Shown here piece after piece: positions 27,885-37,320 of a DNA stretch of 64,000 nt. The notes beneath the pieces were generated by a model. The model did no database searches, had not been told where the DNA came from, and worked only from the letters and a program-made list of their open reading frames with translations. The DNA is from Beijerinckia sp. 28-YEA-48 (GTDB lineage Bacteria > Pseudomonadota > Alphaproteobacteria > Rhizobiales > Beijerinckiaceae), in assembly GCF_900104955.1 (NCBI RefSeq), contig NZ_FNSI01000001.1, positions 4,560,001-4,624,000 on the forward strand. Direction: 5' to 3'. Position 1 is the first letter of the stretch, and each line of letters begins with the position of its first letter. The position numbers and the translations under genes are program-made.

Positions 27885-30488
27885 TCACAAGTCCCGTAGG
27901 TGTCTTCCTGGTTTTTGCCCTAGTACTCTTACCGTGGCGACGAGACCCAAGAGCACGCTGACGACCAAGGCGGCCAAGGCGCCCAGTGAAGCCGCGCCCC
28001 AGGCGAAACTGTAATCCTGGACGCCCATTACCCGGGTCATGATCGCCCAGGCGGCGATCGAACCGGCCAGAACGCCAAAGACCGCCGTGGCGGCGCCCAG
28101 GATCGAATACTCAAGCAGGAGGGCGCTCAACAGCCGCCGTCGTGTCGCTCCCAGGGTTTTCAAGATCACGGCATCATAGATGCGCGCGCGCTGGCCGGCG
28201 GCCAAGGCGCCGCCCAATACCAGCAGCGCTGCTGCCAAGGCGATGCCAGTTGCGCCGCGAATAGCGAAGGCCAGCTGGTCGGCGATCTTGGAAACAGCCT
28301 CAAGCGTGTCCTTGATGCGGATGCTGGTGATCGTCGGGAAGGTTGCCGCCAGCTCCTTCAGCAAAGCGATCTCCTGCGTGCCATGATCGCCGTCTGGAAA
28401 GGTCGCCGTGGCGAGATGAGTGTGCGGTGCACCAGCGAAGGTGTTGGGCGAGAAGACGAAGACGAAATTGATCCCCATGGTGCGCCAATTGACGGCGCGT
28501 AGATTGGCGACCTTGGCGGTGATATTGCGGCCAAGCACATTGACGATCAACGTATCGCCGACATGAACGCCAAGGCCAACGGCAGCGTCGCGCTCCATCG
28601 AGACCAGCGGCGGCCCGTTGTAGTCGGCCGGCCACCATTCGCCGTCAACGAGTGTTGAGCCGTCGGGCATGCTGGCGGAATAGGTGATGCCTCTGTCGCC
28701 TTCCAGCACCCAGGCCGCATCTTCCTTGGCCTTGATGTTCTCGGCTCTCGTATCGTTGAGCTGGACGAGGCGGCCGCGCATCATCGGCACCCGTTCAACT
28801 TTGGCGTCCGGCGCATTGGCCTTCAGGAACGCGTCGAACTCGGCGGTCTGCCGGTTCTGAATGTCCATGAAGAAGAAGCTCGGTGTCTTGCCGGGCATGC
28901 CCTGGCGTAACTGGCCACGGATGTTGATGTCGATGAGAGTTAAAGTCGTCAGCAGCGCCAGGCCGAGACCGAGGGCCAGAACGACGGAATGAGTCAAAGC
29001 GCCCGGCCGATGAATGTTGGCGATCGCCATGCGCAAAGCGGTGTTCGATGAACGCGGCGCCCGACGTGCCAGAGCGATGATGGCGAGGCTGACAAGCCGC
29101 AGCAGCGCCATGCCGCCGAAGGTGGCCAGAATATAAATCAGCGCCAGCCGGCGATCGTTGGCGAGCCAGATGATGGTGGCGATGAGCAGTCCCGATACGC
29201 CGGCGAGCATGGCGAGATAGGGCCAGCGCAAACGCGTTGAACGATGATCGATGCGGTCGCGAAACAGCGCCGAAACTGGAAGATCATGGGCGCGGCCGAT
29301 CGGGCCCAGCGAGAAGGCCAGTGTCGTCAACACACCATAGAGCAGGCCTGACAGGGTTTCCGTTGGATAGACGGCCGCTTTGAACGGCACGGGAATCAGG
29401 CTGCCAAAAGCCCATGAGATGACAAACGGCAACGCCAGACCAAGCACCATGCCGATGGCGATACCGGCCACCGACATCAGCAGTACTTCGGTCAAGGCGA
29501 CAGTAAAGACGTCCCGGCCGGTGGCGCCCAGCGATTTCAACGTGGCGAAATCGGGCGTGCGGCGATCGATGAAAGCGCGCACTGCATTGGCGACGCCGAC
29601 ACCGCCGACGATCAAAGCGGTCAAGCCAACTAGTGTCAGGAATTGCGTGAAGCGTTCGATGTTTTTTTGGAACTGCGGCGAGACATTGTTACGCGTGCGG
29701 ATCTGCCAGCCTGCATCAGGAAAGGCTTTCTCCGCTGCGCGCATCATCGTGTCGATGGCGGCATCGGGGGCTGCGCCGCCGTTGCGATCATCGACGAGAA
29801 CCCGATAGGACCAGCGCACGAGCGATCCCGGCGCCAACAGTCCCGTGTCCTGCAAGGCCTGTTGCGACAGGATTACGCGCGGTCCAAAGCCGATGCCGCC
29901 GGCCAGTTTGTCAGGTTCGGAGAGCAGCGTGGCGCGGAATTCGAATTCGCCATCGCCGAGAAAGAAGCGGTCGCCCGGCTTGAGATTGAAGCGTGCCTGC
30001 AGGGCCTCGTCGGCGATGGCGCCGGGAAGGCCGTTGCGTTTCTCCAGCAATGTGGCGAGCGGTTGCGTCCCATCGGTCTCGACATCGCCGAGTGAGGGAT
30101 AATTGCTGTCGACGGCTTTCAATTCGACTAGCGCTGGCGTGCCGTTGCCGGCGCGCGCCATGGCGCGCATGGTGGCGATGGTCGAGATCGCGCCTTGCGC
30201 CTTTAGCCAGGCCTCTTCCTGCGCATTGGCTTGGCGATGGATCAGCGAAAAAGAAATATCGCCGCCGAGAATGCGGCGGCCTTCTTCGGCGAGCGAATCC
30301 GACAGACCGCGCGATGTGGCATTGACGCCGACGATGGCGGTGACGCCCAACGCGATACAGGCGAGGAAGATGCGGAAGCCGCGCAAGCCGCCGCGCAGAT
30401 CGCGCACGGCAAAGCGCAGCAAAGCACCCAGGCGTGTCAGGGCCGAGGCCGTGACCATTGGAACATGGGCCGTCTGAACATGAGCCAT
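27885..30488 (-). CDS. ABC transporter permease, FtsX/MacB type (YbbP-like)
   Basis: 867 residues. One N-terminal TM helix, a large periplasmic domain, an FtsX block (FLTLVGLTALIVGGVGVANAV), further TM helices and a second FtsX block near the C-terminus (ILKTLGATRRRLL), as in E. coli YbbP. ATG 30488 lies one base after the stop of the ATPase gene. The pair is divergent from tesA, as in E. coli. Such exporters often act in envelope lipid or lipoprotein handling; the substrate is unknown. Confidence 0.9.
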   Translation of the reverse strand: MAHVQTAHVPMVTASALTRLGALLRFAVRDLRGGLRGFRIFLACIALGVTAIVGVNATSRGLSDSLAEEGRRILGGDISFSLIHRQANAQEEAWLKAQGAISTIATMRAMARAGNGTPALVELKAVDSNYPSLGDVETDGTQPLATLLEKRNGLPGAIADEALQARFNLKPGDRFFLGDGEFEFRATLLSEPDKLAGGIGFGPRVILSQQALQDTGLLAPGSLVRWSYRVLVDDRNGGAAPDAAIDTMMRAAEKAFPDAGWQIRTRNNVSPQFQKNIERFTQFLTLVGLTALIVGGVGVANAVRAFIDRRTPDFATLKSLGATGRDVFTVALTEVLLMSVAGIAIGMVLGLALPFVISWAFGSLIPVPFKAAVYPTETLSGLLYGVLTTLAFSLGPIGRAHDLPVSALFRDRIDHRSTRLRWPYLAMLAGVSGLLIATIIWLANDRRLALIYILATFGGMALLRLVSLAIIALARRAPRSSNTALRMAIANIHRPGALTHSVVLALGLGLALLTTLTLIDINIRGQLRQGMPGKTPSFFFMDIQNRQTAEFDAFLKANAPDAKVERVPMMRGRLVQLNDTRAENIKAKEDAAWVLEGDRGITYSASMPDGSTLVDGEWWPADYNGPPLVSMERDAAVGLGVHVGDTLIVNVLGRNITAKVANLRAVNWRTMGINFVFVFSPNTFAGAPHTHLATATFPDGDHGTQEIALLKELAATFPTITSIRIKDTLEAVSKIADQLAFAIRGATGIALAAALLVLGGALAAGQRARIYDAVILKTLGATRRRLLSALLLEYSILGAATAVFGVLAGSIAAWAIMTRVMGVQDYSFAWGAASLGALAALVVSVLLGLVATVRVLGQKPGRHLRDL

Positions 30489-30489
30489 G

Positions 30490-31191
30490 TCAGGCGTCCG
30501 CCGCGACCGGAGCGGCATGCTCTGGATCAATCGCGCCGGAGCGCAGGCGGATGCGGCGGTCGCAGCGCGCTGCCAGATTGGCGTCATGGGTGACGAGCAC
30601 CAAGGTAGCGCCACGCTCGCGCTTCATCGCGAACAACAGGTCCATGATCGACAGGCCGGTGGTCTCGTCGAGATTGCCAGTGGGTTCGTCGGCGACGAGG
30701 ATCGCCGGATGGGGTGCCATGGCGCGGGCGAGCGCGACGCGCTGCTGCTCGCCGCCGGACAATTGCGCGGGATAATGATCGAGCCGTTCACCCAGTCCGA
30801 CGGCGCGTAATTCTTCGGCGGCGCGGCGATCAGCGTCGGCGACGCCGGCCAGTTCAAGCGGCACCGCGACGTTCTCGAGGGCTGTCATCGTCGGAATGAG
30901 GTGGAAAGATTGGAAGACGATGCCGATATTAGCACCGCGAAAGCGCGCCAAGGCGTCTTCGTCCATATCGGTCAGCCGGGCGCCGTTGATGGAAATTATC
31001 CCCGAATCCGGTTTCTCGAGCCCGGCCATGGTCATCAGCAGCGTTGATTTGCCCGATCCGGACGGGCCGACGAGGCCGACTGCCTCACCCCGGCCAATTT
31101 CCAATGACACCCCCTTGAGGATATGGACGCGGGCCCGCCCCTGACCGAGGCTGAGATGAACGTTTTCGATGGCGATAACAGGTTGAGTCAA
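30490..31191 (-). CDS. ABC transporter ATP-binding protein (YbbA-like)
   Basis: 233 residues, LolD/MacB-type ATPase: Walker A GPSGSGKS, signature LSGGEQQR, Walker B LVADEPTGNLD. It energises the permease encoded directly downstream. I prefer TTG 31191 (protein start MTQPVIAIENV), which matches where homologues begin; TTG 31230 would add 13 residues and leave almost no room for promoters before tesA. Neither start has a strong ribosome binding site. Confidence 0.9.
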   Translation of the reverse strand: MTQPVIAIENVHLSLGQGRARVHILKGVSLEIGRGEAVGLVGPSGSGKSTLLMTMAGLEKPDSGIISINGARLTDMDEDALARFRGANIGIVFQSFHLIPTMTALENVAVPLELAGVADADRRAAEELRAVGLGERLDHYPAQLSGGEQQRVALARAMAPHPAILVADEPTGNLDETTGLSIMDLLFAMKRERGATLVLVTHDANLAARCDRRIRLRSGAIDPEHAAPVAADA

Positions 31192-31233
31192 AGGCAGGAT
31201 GTCCCCGGTGCGAGCCCATGGAGTGGCCAATCG

Positions 31234-31920
31234 ATGTCATATGGTGTGTCGCGCAATTTCGTCCAGCACATGGCGAAGCCGTTGGCGTGTCTGCTGATGG
31301 CGCTCACGTTTTGCGTGATGGCGGGCACTGTTAAGGCCGAGGCGGCCACGCGGGTGCTGGCTCTGGGGGACAGTCTGACAGCCGGCTACAATCTGCCGGC
31401 TGATGCGATGTTCCCGGTCGTGCTCGAACGACGCCTGCGTGCCGCCGGTCATGATGTGGAGGTCGTTAACGCCGGTGTTTCGGGCGATACGGCCCAGGGT
31501 GGTCTCGAGCGACTGGATTGGGCGCTGGCAGACAAAGTCGATGCGGTGATCGTTGAACTTGGCGCCAACGACATGCTGCGCGGCATTGATCCGGCTCTGA
31601 CCGAGAAGTCACTGGATGAAATTCTGAGCAAGCTGAGCGAACGCAAAATCCCGGTTTTGCTGGCTGGCATGCTGGCGGCGCCAGGGCTCGGCAAGGACTA
31701 TGGCACGCAATTCTCGGCGATCTATCCGCGCCTCGCACAAAAATATGGCGCGCTGCTTTATCCGTTCTTTCTCGACGGCATAGTCGGCGACAATACTTTG
31801 AACCAGCCAGATGGCATGCATCCGACGCGGGCTGGCGTCGAGATAATCGTCGAGCGTATCATGCCGAAGGTGACGGAATTGCTGGAGCGCGCCAAGTCAA
31901 AAACGAGCCAGCCAAAATAG
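31234..31920 (+). CDS. tesA: Periplasmic arylesterase / lysophospholipase (TesA-like GDSL hydrolase)
   Basis: 228 residues with a signal peptide (hydrophobic CLLMALTFCVMAG, cleavage near KAEA-A). All SGNH blocks are present: GDSLTAG (Ser), NAGVSGDT (Gly), GANDMLRG (Asn) and DGMHPTRAG (Asp/His). It hydrolyses acyl esters or thioesters in the periplasm. ATG 31234 has GGAG ten bases upstream; ATG 31270 would shorten the signal peptide. Divergent from the YbbAP-like transporter. Confidence 0.9.
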   Translation: MSYGVSRNFVQHMAKPLACLLMALTFCVMAGTVKAEAATRVLALGDSLTAGYNLPADAMFPVVLERRLRAAGHDVEVVNAGVSGDTAQGGLERLDWALADKVDAVIVELGANDMLRGIDPALTEKSLDEILSKLSERKIPVLLAGMLAAPGLGKDYGTQFSAIYPRLAQKYGALLYPFFLDGIVGDNTLNQPDGMHPTRAGVEIIVERIMPKVTELLERAKSKTSQPK

Positions 31921-31935
31921 CGAGGTCGAATCGAC

Positions 31936-31957
31936 GCACCCTAACGGTGCTTTTTTT
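31936..31957 (+). terminator. Intrinsic terminator of tesA
   Basis: GCACC, a five-base loop and GGTGC (31936-31950) are followed by seven T residues, 16 bases after the tesA stop. Confidence 0.85.
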
Positions 31958-32049
31958 CCCGTCAGCAAAATGAAATGCTGCGCATTCAGGATTTGCTGAT
32001 TTGATTCGGTCTGCCGGGCCAGCCGGCGCATCTGGAGAAAGGGCGAGCC

Positions 32050-32640
32050 ATGCCGAGACTCTTCACCGGACTCGAGCTTCCTGACGATCTCTCTGACGAA
32101 TTGGCTCTTCTACGCGGCGGCTTGCCCGGCGCCAAATGGATTGAACCGGAAGACTATCATCTCACTTTGCGCTTCATCGGCGACATCGGCGATGCGATGG
32201 CCAACGAAGTCTACGATGCGCTGTCGTCGATCCGTCGGCCGGCCTTCGTGGTGACGCTCGATGGTTTGATGTCGTTTGGCGGGGAGAAGCCGCGCGCCAT
32301 TGTCGCGCGCGCCAAGCCAACGCCAGAACTCACTGAGCTGCAGGCAGATCATGAACGCGTCATGCGCCGCCTTGGCTTTCCTGTCGAGACACGCAAGTTC
32401 GTTCCGCATGTGACGATCGCGCGGTTGCGCAATGCCTCGGCTGCTTTGACCGCTGATTGGCTCGGCTCGCGCGCGTTGCTGCCAAAGACATTCGCCGTCA
32501 CCAATTTCGTGTTGTTTTCGTCGCGCGCTTCGACAGGCGGCGGGCCCTATATCAGCGAGGCCAGCTTCCAGCTCGAACGTTCAGCGTTTGGCGGGCGCTT
32601 GGCGGCGGCGGGTGAGAGCCCAGTAAATCGCTCCCGATAA
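32050..32640 (+). CDS. thpR: RNA 2',3'-cyclic phosphodiesterase ThpR
   Basis: 196 residues, 2H phosphoesterase fold with both H-x-T motifs: HLTLRF early and HVTIARL late. The family opens 2',3'-cyclic phosphates on RNA ends in vitro. The last ~20 residues look non-conserved, and this part overlaps the convergent membrane-protein gene by 60 bases. Confidence 0.91.
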   Translation: MPRLFTGLELPDDLSDELALLRGGLPGAKWIEPEDYHLTLRFIGDIGDAMANEVYDALSSIRRPAFVVTLDGLMSFGGEKPRAIVARAKPTPELTELQADHERVMRRLGFPVETRKFVPHVTIARLRNASAALTADWLGSRALLPKTFAVTNFVLFSSRASTGGGPYISEASFQLERSAFGGRLAAAGESPVNRSR

Positions 32641-33066
32641 GGCGGCGCAGATAAAAAACAGAGCCAGGAAGCGGTTCTCGACCGGCGCCTGATTCGCCGC
32701 TGGCGCCGTATCGCCGCGCAGCGTCAGGCGCAGGATCCACGGCATAGCCGCAGCCAGAACGCCTGGCATCAGCACATGCCATAGGAAGGAGCGTATGCGC
32801 GCCGCTTCCGCCAGCACCACGGATAGAACATGCGGCACGACGCAGATAGCGACGACCGCATGGGAGAGCACGGAGAAGGCGAGTATGAAAAAAGCGCCCG
32901 ATTGCCAGTCCTGATTGGGCGCGAGCGCTTCGTCGAACAAGCCGGCGAGCAATTGTAATGTCGCTTGTCCCGCGATCGGATCGGAGACGATCGCGATGAA
33001 CAGAAAAACTACATTGCAGGCGATCGCGAAGGCGAGCGCAAAAAGGGCAACCAGTAAACGTCGCAT
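32581..33066 (-). CDS. Hypothetical four-TM membrane protein
   Basis: 161 residues with four hydrophobic segments (~4-28, 56-82, 92-112, 130-150) and a basic C-terminus (TRRRQAPAKR). I do not recognise the family. It starts four bases after the HNH nuclease stop, so the two are co-transcribed. ATG 33066 is preferred; the upstream open frame lies inside the nuclease gene. Confidence 0.68.
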   Translation of the reverse strand: MRRLLVALFALAFAIACNVVFLFIAIVSDPIAGQATLQLLAGLFDEALAPNQDWQSGAFFILAFSVLSHAVVAICVVPHVLSVVLAEAARIRSFLWHVLMPGVLAAAMPWILRLTLRGDTAPAANQAPVENRFLALFFICAALSGAIYWALTRRRQAPAKR

Positions 33067-33070
33067 GCTT

Positions 33071-33640
33071 TTAGGGTTCCAAAATGGAATCCCAGTATAG
33101 GTAATCCATCCAGCTTTCGTGAAGATAGTTGGGCGGAAACAATCTGCCGCTTTGGTGCAGATCGCCAACGCTCGGTTGGAACGGCGAGCGCGACGGCCAC
33201 ATATGGACATCGTCGGGCAGCCGATCGGCCTTGCGTAGATTGCACGGCGAGCAGGCGGCGACGACATTCTCCCACGTGGTCATGCCGCCGCGCGAACGCG
33301 GGATCACATGGTCGAAGGTGAGATCGTCGCGGGTGCCGCAATATTGGCAAGCGAAGCGGTCGCGCAGGAAAACGTTAAAGCGGGTGAAGGCCGGTTGCCG
33401 CGTCGGCTTGATGTAGGTCTTCAATGAGACGACCGAGGGCAGCTGCATTTCGAAGCTGGGGCTGCGAACTGTCTTCTCGTAGTTGGAGACGATGTTTACC
33501 CGATCGAGAAAGACCGCTTTGATCGCATCCTGCCAAGACCACAGCGACAAAGGATAGTAACTCAACGGCCGGAAGTCGGCGTTGAGAACTAAGGCTGGAC
33601 AGGCTTCCGGCGAAATCGCCGGATGGACGTGAACCGTCAC
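33071..33640 (-). CDS. HNH endonuclease
   Basis: 189 residues. A zinc-binding pair C98-x2-C101, the catalytic DH at 110-111 (FDHVIPRSRGG), Asn125 and a second pair C130-x2-C133 make a complete HNH domain. The N-terminal FRPLSYYPLSLWSWQDAI is typical of a widespread stand-alone bacterial HNH family. Target unknown; no toxin or phage context. Followed closely by the four-TM protein gene. Confidence 0.9.
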   Translation of the reverse strand: MTVHVHPAISPEACPALVLNADFRPLSYYPLSLWSWQDAIKAVFLDRVNIVSNYEKTVRSPSFEMQLPSVVSLKTYIKPTRQPAFTRFNVFLRDRFACQYCGTRDDLTFDHVIPRSRGGMTTWENVVAACSPCNLRKADRLPDDVHMWPSRSPFQPSVGDLHQSGRLFPPNYLHESWMDYLYWDSILEP

Positions 33641-33757
33641 TCCCGCAATCCTCTCGATACCCGGACAAAAGAATCGATCCGGTTTCGCTAGGCATTAATC
33701 TACAGGTGGGATGACGGCTTTGTGAAGGCCCTAGATGTCGCGGCGGAATCGAGGGTT

Positions 33758-34639
33758 TTAGCGGGTCGGAATCGGGGTGCCGGACCGGTAATCGTAGAAA
33801 CCGCGCTTGGTCTTGCGTCCGAGCCAGCCAGCTTCGACATATTTCACCAGCAGCGGGCACGGCCGGTATTTGGAATCGGCGAGGCCCTCATGCAGCACCT
33901 GCATGACTGAGAGGCAGGTATCCAGGCCGATAAAATCGGCCAGTTGCAGCGGACCCATCGGGTGATTGGCACCCAGGCGCATGGCGGTGTCGATTGCCTC
34001 GACCGAGCCAACACCTTCATAAAGCGTGTAAATCGCCTCGTTGATCATCGGCAGCAAGATGCGGTTGACGATGAAAGCTGGGAAATCTTCCGACACTGTC
34101 GAGATTTTACCGAGCTTCTCGATGAAGCCCTTGGCAGCCTCGAATGTGGTGTCGTCGGTGGCGATACCGCGGATCAGCTCGACAAGCTGCATCACCGGCA
34201 CCGGATTCATGAAATGGATGCCGATGAAACGCTCCGGCCGGTCGGTAACCGAGGCGAGCCGGGTGATCGAAATCGACGAGGTGTTCGACGCAACAATCGC
34301 ATCGTCGCGCAGCGACGGGCACAATTTCACGAAAATCTTGCGTTTGACGTCTTCATTCTCGGTTGCAGCCTCGATGACAAGGTCGCAATCGGACAGATCG
34401 TCAAAGCTGATCGAGGGGCTGATGTGCTCGAAGGCAGCCTTGCGCTCAACTTCGGAAATCTGGCCGCGGCCGATCTGGCGGGCCATATTGCCGTTGATCG
34501 TCGCTAGACCCGCCGCCACCCGCTCTTCCGAAACGTCGTTAAGCCGGACATCGAGGCCCGCGAGCGCGCAGACATGGGCAATACCGTTGCCCATTTGTCC
34601 TGCGCCGATAATGCCGATCTTCCTGACGACGAGAGCCAT
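33758..34639 (-). CDS. hbd: 3-Hydroxybutyryl-CoA dehydrogenase
   Basis: 293 residues. NAD-binding GAGQMG at 13-18, the active-site region HFMNPVPVMQLVE and the C-terminal dimerisation domain match the single-function enzyme. It oxidises 3-hydroxybutyryl-CoA to acetoacetyl-CoA, or the reverse, in fatty acid, butanoate or PHB metabolism. It lies 77 bases downstream of etfA on the same strand, a common rhizobial arrangement. Confidence 0.93.
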   Translation of the reverse strand: MALVVRKIGIIGAGQMGNGIAHVCALAGLDVRLNDVSEERVAAGLATINGNMARQIGRGQISEVERKAAFEHISPSISFDDLSDCDLVIEAATENEDVKRKIFVKLCPSLRDDAIVASNTSSISITRLASVTDRPERFIGIHFMNPVPVMQLVELIRGIATDDTTFEAAKGFIEKLGKISTVSEDFPAFIVNRILLPMINEAIYTLYEGVGSVEAIDTAMRLGANHPMGPLQLADFIGLDTCLSVMQVLHEGLADSKYRPCPLLVKYVEAGWLGRKTKRGFYDYRSGTPIPTR

Positions 34640-34716
34640 GATGTCCTGTTGTTTGGCGAATGCTAATCGCCATGATCATAAGCCAAGCGCCGGGAAGGTC
34701 CAGCGCTGGCCACCGG

Positions 34717-35661
34717 CTAACGCTTGATCTTGTCCAGCTCCTGGGCAAGTTCGGGCAAAGCGGTAAACAGATCGGCAACCAGGCCATAGTCGGCCACCTG
34801 GAAGATCGGCGCTTCCTCATCCTTGTTGATCGCGACGATCACCTTGGAATCCTTCATGCCGGCCAGATGCTGGATGGCGCCGGAAATGCCGGCGGCGATG
34901 TAGAGTTGCGGCGCGACGATCTTGCCCGTCTGCCCCACCTGCCAATCGTTCGGCGCATAGCCTGCGTCGACGGCGGCGCGGGAGGCGCCCATGGCGGCGC
35001 CCAGGCGATCGGCTACCGGCTCGATATATTTCTTGAAGTTCTCGGCGTTCTGCATGGCGCGTCCGCCCGAGATGATGATCTTCGCCGAGGTCAGTTCGGG
35101 GCGATCGGACTTCGCCACCGCTTCTTCCTTGAAGGAAGAGAGCGACGGATTAGCGGCGGCGGCGATCTTTTCTATGGCAGCGGAACCGCCGGCGCCGGTT
35201 GCGGCGAAAGCGGCGGTGCGCACGGTGATCACCTTGATCTTGTCGGCGCTCTGCACGGTCTGAATGGCATTGCCGGCATAGATCGGCCGCTCGAACGTGT
35301 CGGGCGAGACGACCTTGATGATCTCTGAAATCTGCATCACGTCGAGCAGAGCTGCGACACGCGGCATGATGTTCTTGGCGCTTGTCGTCGCGCCCGACAC
35401 GATGGCCGTATAGTCTTTGGCAAGGCCGACGATCAGCGCCGCAACAGGCTCTGCCAGTTGATGATCATAGATCGCATCATCGGCGACGAGCACTTTGGCG
35501 ACGCCGTCGAGCTTGGCGGCGGCGTCCGCCGCGGCGGCGCAATTGTGGCCAACGATCAGAACATGAACGGGCGCACCCAGCGCCGTGGCGGCGGTGAGTG
35601 TCTTGGCGGTGGCGTCGCCGAGCGTATCCTTGGCGAGATCGGCCAGAACAAGCGTGCTCAT
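34717..35661 (-). CDS. etfA: Electron transfer flavoprotein alpha subunit
   Basis: 314 residues with the N-terminal adenine-nucleotide-like domain and the C-terminal FAD-binding domain ([55 protein letters not shown]). With EtfB it carries electrons from acyl-CoA dehydrogenases to ETF-ubiquinone oxidoreductase. Its ATG overlaps the etfB stop (TAATG). Confidence 0.95.
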   Translation of the reverse strand: MSTLVLADLAKDTLGDATAKTLTAATALGAPVHVLIVGHNCAAAADAAAKLDGVAKVLVADDAIYDHQLAEPVAALIVGLAKDYTAIVSGATTSAKNIMPRVAALLDVMQISEIIKVVSPDTFERPIYAGNAIQTVQSADKIKVITVRTAAFAATGAGGSAAIEKIAAAANPSLSSFKEEAVAKSDRPELTSAKIIISGGRAMQNAENFKKYIEPVADRLGAAMGASRAAVDAGYAPNDWQVGQTGKIVAPQLYIAAGISGAIQHLAGMKDSKVIVAINKDEEAPIFQVADYGLVADLFTALPELAQELDKIKR

Positions 35662-36410
35662 TAGATCACTCCCGCTTCGTCTTTAAGTTTGGCAACGAGT
35701 TCAGCGACCGAGCCGACCTTCACGCCAGCCTTGCGCCCGGCTGGTTCCGTGGTCTTGAGAACCTTCAGACGTGGCGCGGTGTCGACCCCGTAATCCGCCG
35801 GTGACTTTTCATCGATCGGCTTTTTCTTCGCCTTCATGATGTTGGGTAGCGAGGCATAGCGCGGTTCGTTGAGGCGCAGATCGGTCGTCACCACGGCCGG
35901 CAGTTTCAACGTCACCGTCTGCAAGCCGCCGTCGACTTCGCGCGTCACGTCGACCGAGCCGTCGCCGATAACAATTTTGGAAGCGAACGTGCCCTGGCTC
36001 CAGCCGAGCAGCGCGGCCAGCATCTGGCCGGTCTGGTTGCTGTCGTCGTCGATGGCCTGTTTACCGAGGATGACGAGGCCGGGCTGTTCGGCGTCGATGA
36101 TGCCCTTGAGAATCTTCGCGACCGCCAGCGGCTCAACCACACCGTCGGCTTTGACGAGGATGCCACGGTCTGCGCCCATGGCGAGGCCGGTGCGGATGGT
36201 CTCCGACGCTTGCGCCGGGCCGATTGAGACGACGATCACTTCCGTCGCTTTGCCGGCCTCTTTCAGGCGCAGCGCTTCTTCGATGGCGATTTCGTCGAAG
36301 GGGTTCATCGACATTTTCACATTCGCCAGCTCGACGCCGCTGCCGTCGGATTTGACCCGAACCTTGACGTTATAGTCGACGACGCGTTTCGCCGGCACGA
36401 TGATTTTCAT
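35661..36410 (-). CDS. etfB: Electron transfer flavoprotein beta subunit
   Basis: 249 residues, starting [18 protein letters not shown], with the AMP-binding region and the conserved [23 protein letters not shown]. Partner of EtfA. ATG 36410 has GGGAG eight bases upstream. First gene of etfB-etfA(-hbd). The methylsuccinyl-CoA dehydrogenase in this window is a likely electron donor. Confidence 0.95.
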   Translation of the reverse strand: MKIIVPAKRVVDYNVKVRVKSDGSGVELANVKMSMNPFDEIAIEEALRLKEAGKATEVIVVSIGPAQASETIRTGLAMGADRGILVKADGVVEPLAVAKILKGIIDAEQPGLVILGKQAIDDDSNQTGQMLAALLGWSQGTFASKIVIGDGSVDVTREVDGGLQTVTLKLPAVVTTDLRLNEPRYASLPNIMKAKKKPIDEKSPADYGVDTAPRLKVLKTTEPAGRKAGVKVGSVAELVAKLKDEAGVI

Positions 36411-36535
36411 GTCGCGTTCTCCCGAAGGCGATCCCATCCAGGGGGTTTCTGGTAAATGTGGCCTGAGGCCAAGTCAACGCGCCAAGAAAGCACGTCAAGG
36501 CGACACGGGAAGTCAGCCTAGCCAATGCTCCGCTT

Positions 36536-37231
36536 TCAGGCGGTGCGCTTGCCAAAAAGCGGAACTTCGGGCCGGCGTAGCAGCGGTGTCAGCGCCGCGC
36601 CAGCGATCAGGCCGCCAACATGGGCCCACCAGCCGGTCTCCGTGTCGCTGCTGAACAGGGCCGAGCCAAACTGTACGACAATCCAGGCGAGGATGATGTA
36701 GAGCGCGGTGATCGACAGGGGCAGCCAGGCAAAGGCCAGCACGAAGACATGGACGCGCGGGTAGAGCAGCACATAGGCGGCGACGACGCCGGAGACCGCC
36801 GCCGAGGCGCCGATCAGGGGCGCCTGGGATTGTTGTTCGAGGGCGGCATAGAGCAGGGCACCGGCGACGCCGCTCAACAGATAGAAGGCGGTGAAGCGCA
36901 GCGATCCCATCGCGTCCTCGACATTGTCGCCAAACACCCAAAGGAACAGCATGTTGCCGGTGAGGTGCAGGAAGCCACCATGTACGAACATAGATGTCAG
37001 CAGTGTCGCCCAGGCCGGCACATGGGCGATGGCGGGGTCGACGACAGCCGAGCCGAAGATGACGGCGGGAATCATGCCGAGCTTTAGGCCGATGGTCTGC
37101 GGACTGCCGAGCAGGCCGGTGGCGATCGTCAGATAGACAAAAACATTGAGGGCCAGCAGACTATAGGTCGCGATCGGTCGTTTCAGATAGCGCAGCGCGA
37201 CGCCGTCGTAGAGCGGAATGAACACGGACAC
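36536..37231 (-). CDS. Rhomboid family intramembrane serine protease
   Basis: 231 residues with six or seven TM helices. The catalytic Ser143 lies in GASAAVSG and the His204 in WWAHVGGLIAG; HGGFLHLTGNMLFLWVFG is the L1-TM2 signature. The residue after the Ser is Ala instead of the common Gly, a tolerated variant. Cleaves TM substrates in the inner membrane; its substrates are unknown. Confidence 0.9.
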   Translation of the reverse strand: MSVFIPLYDGVALRYLKRPIATYSLLALNVFVYLTIATGLLGSPQTIGLKLGMIPAVIFGSAVVDPAIAHVPAWATLLTSMFVHGGFLHLTGNMLFLWVFGDNVEDAMGSLRFTAFYLLSGVAGALLYAALEQQSQAPLIGASAAVSGVVAAYVLLYPRVHVFVLAFAWLPLSITALYIILAWIVVQFGSALFSSDTETGWWAHVGGLIAGAALTPLLRRPEVPLFGKRTA

Positions 37232-37320
37232 TCCGTGAGATGAGGAGTGGCCAGCCTACAGCATTTTCAGGCGAAGGGGATGCCGGCTCGCGTCGGGGAG
37301 ATGCGGGCGAGAAACCGGTT

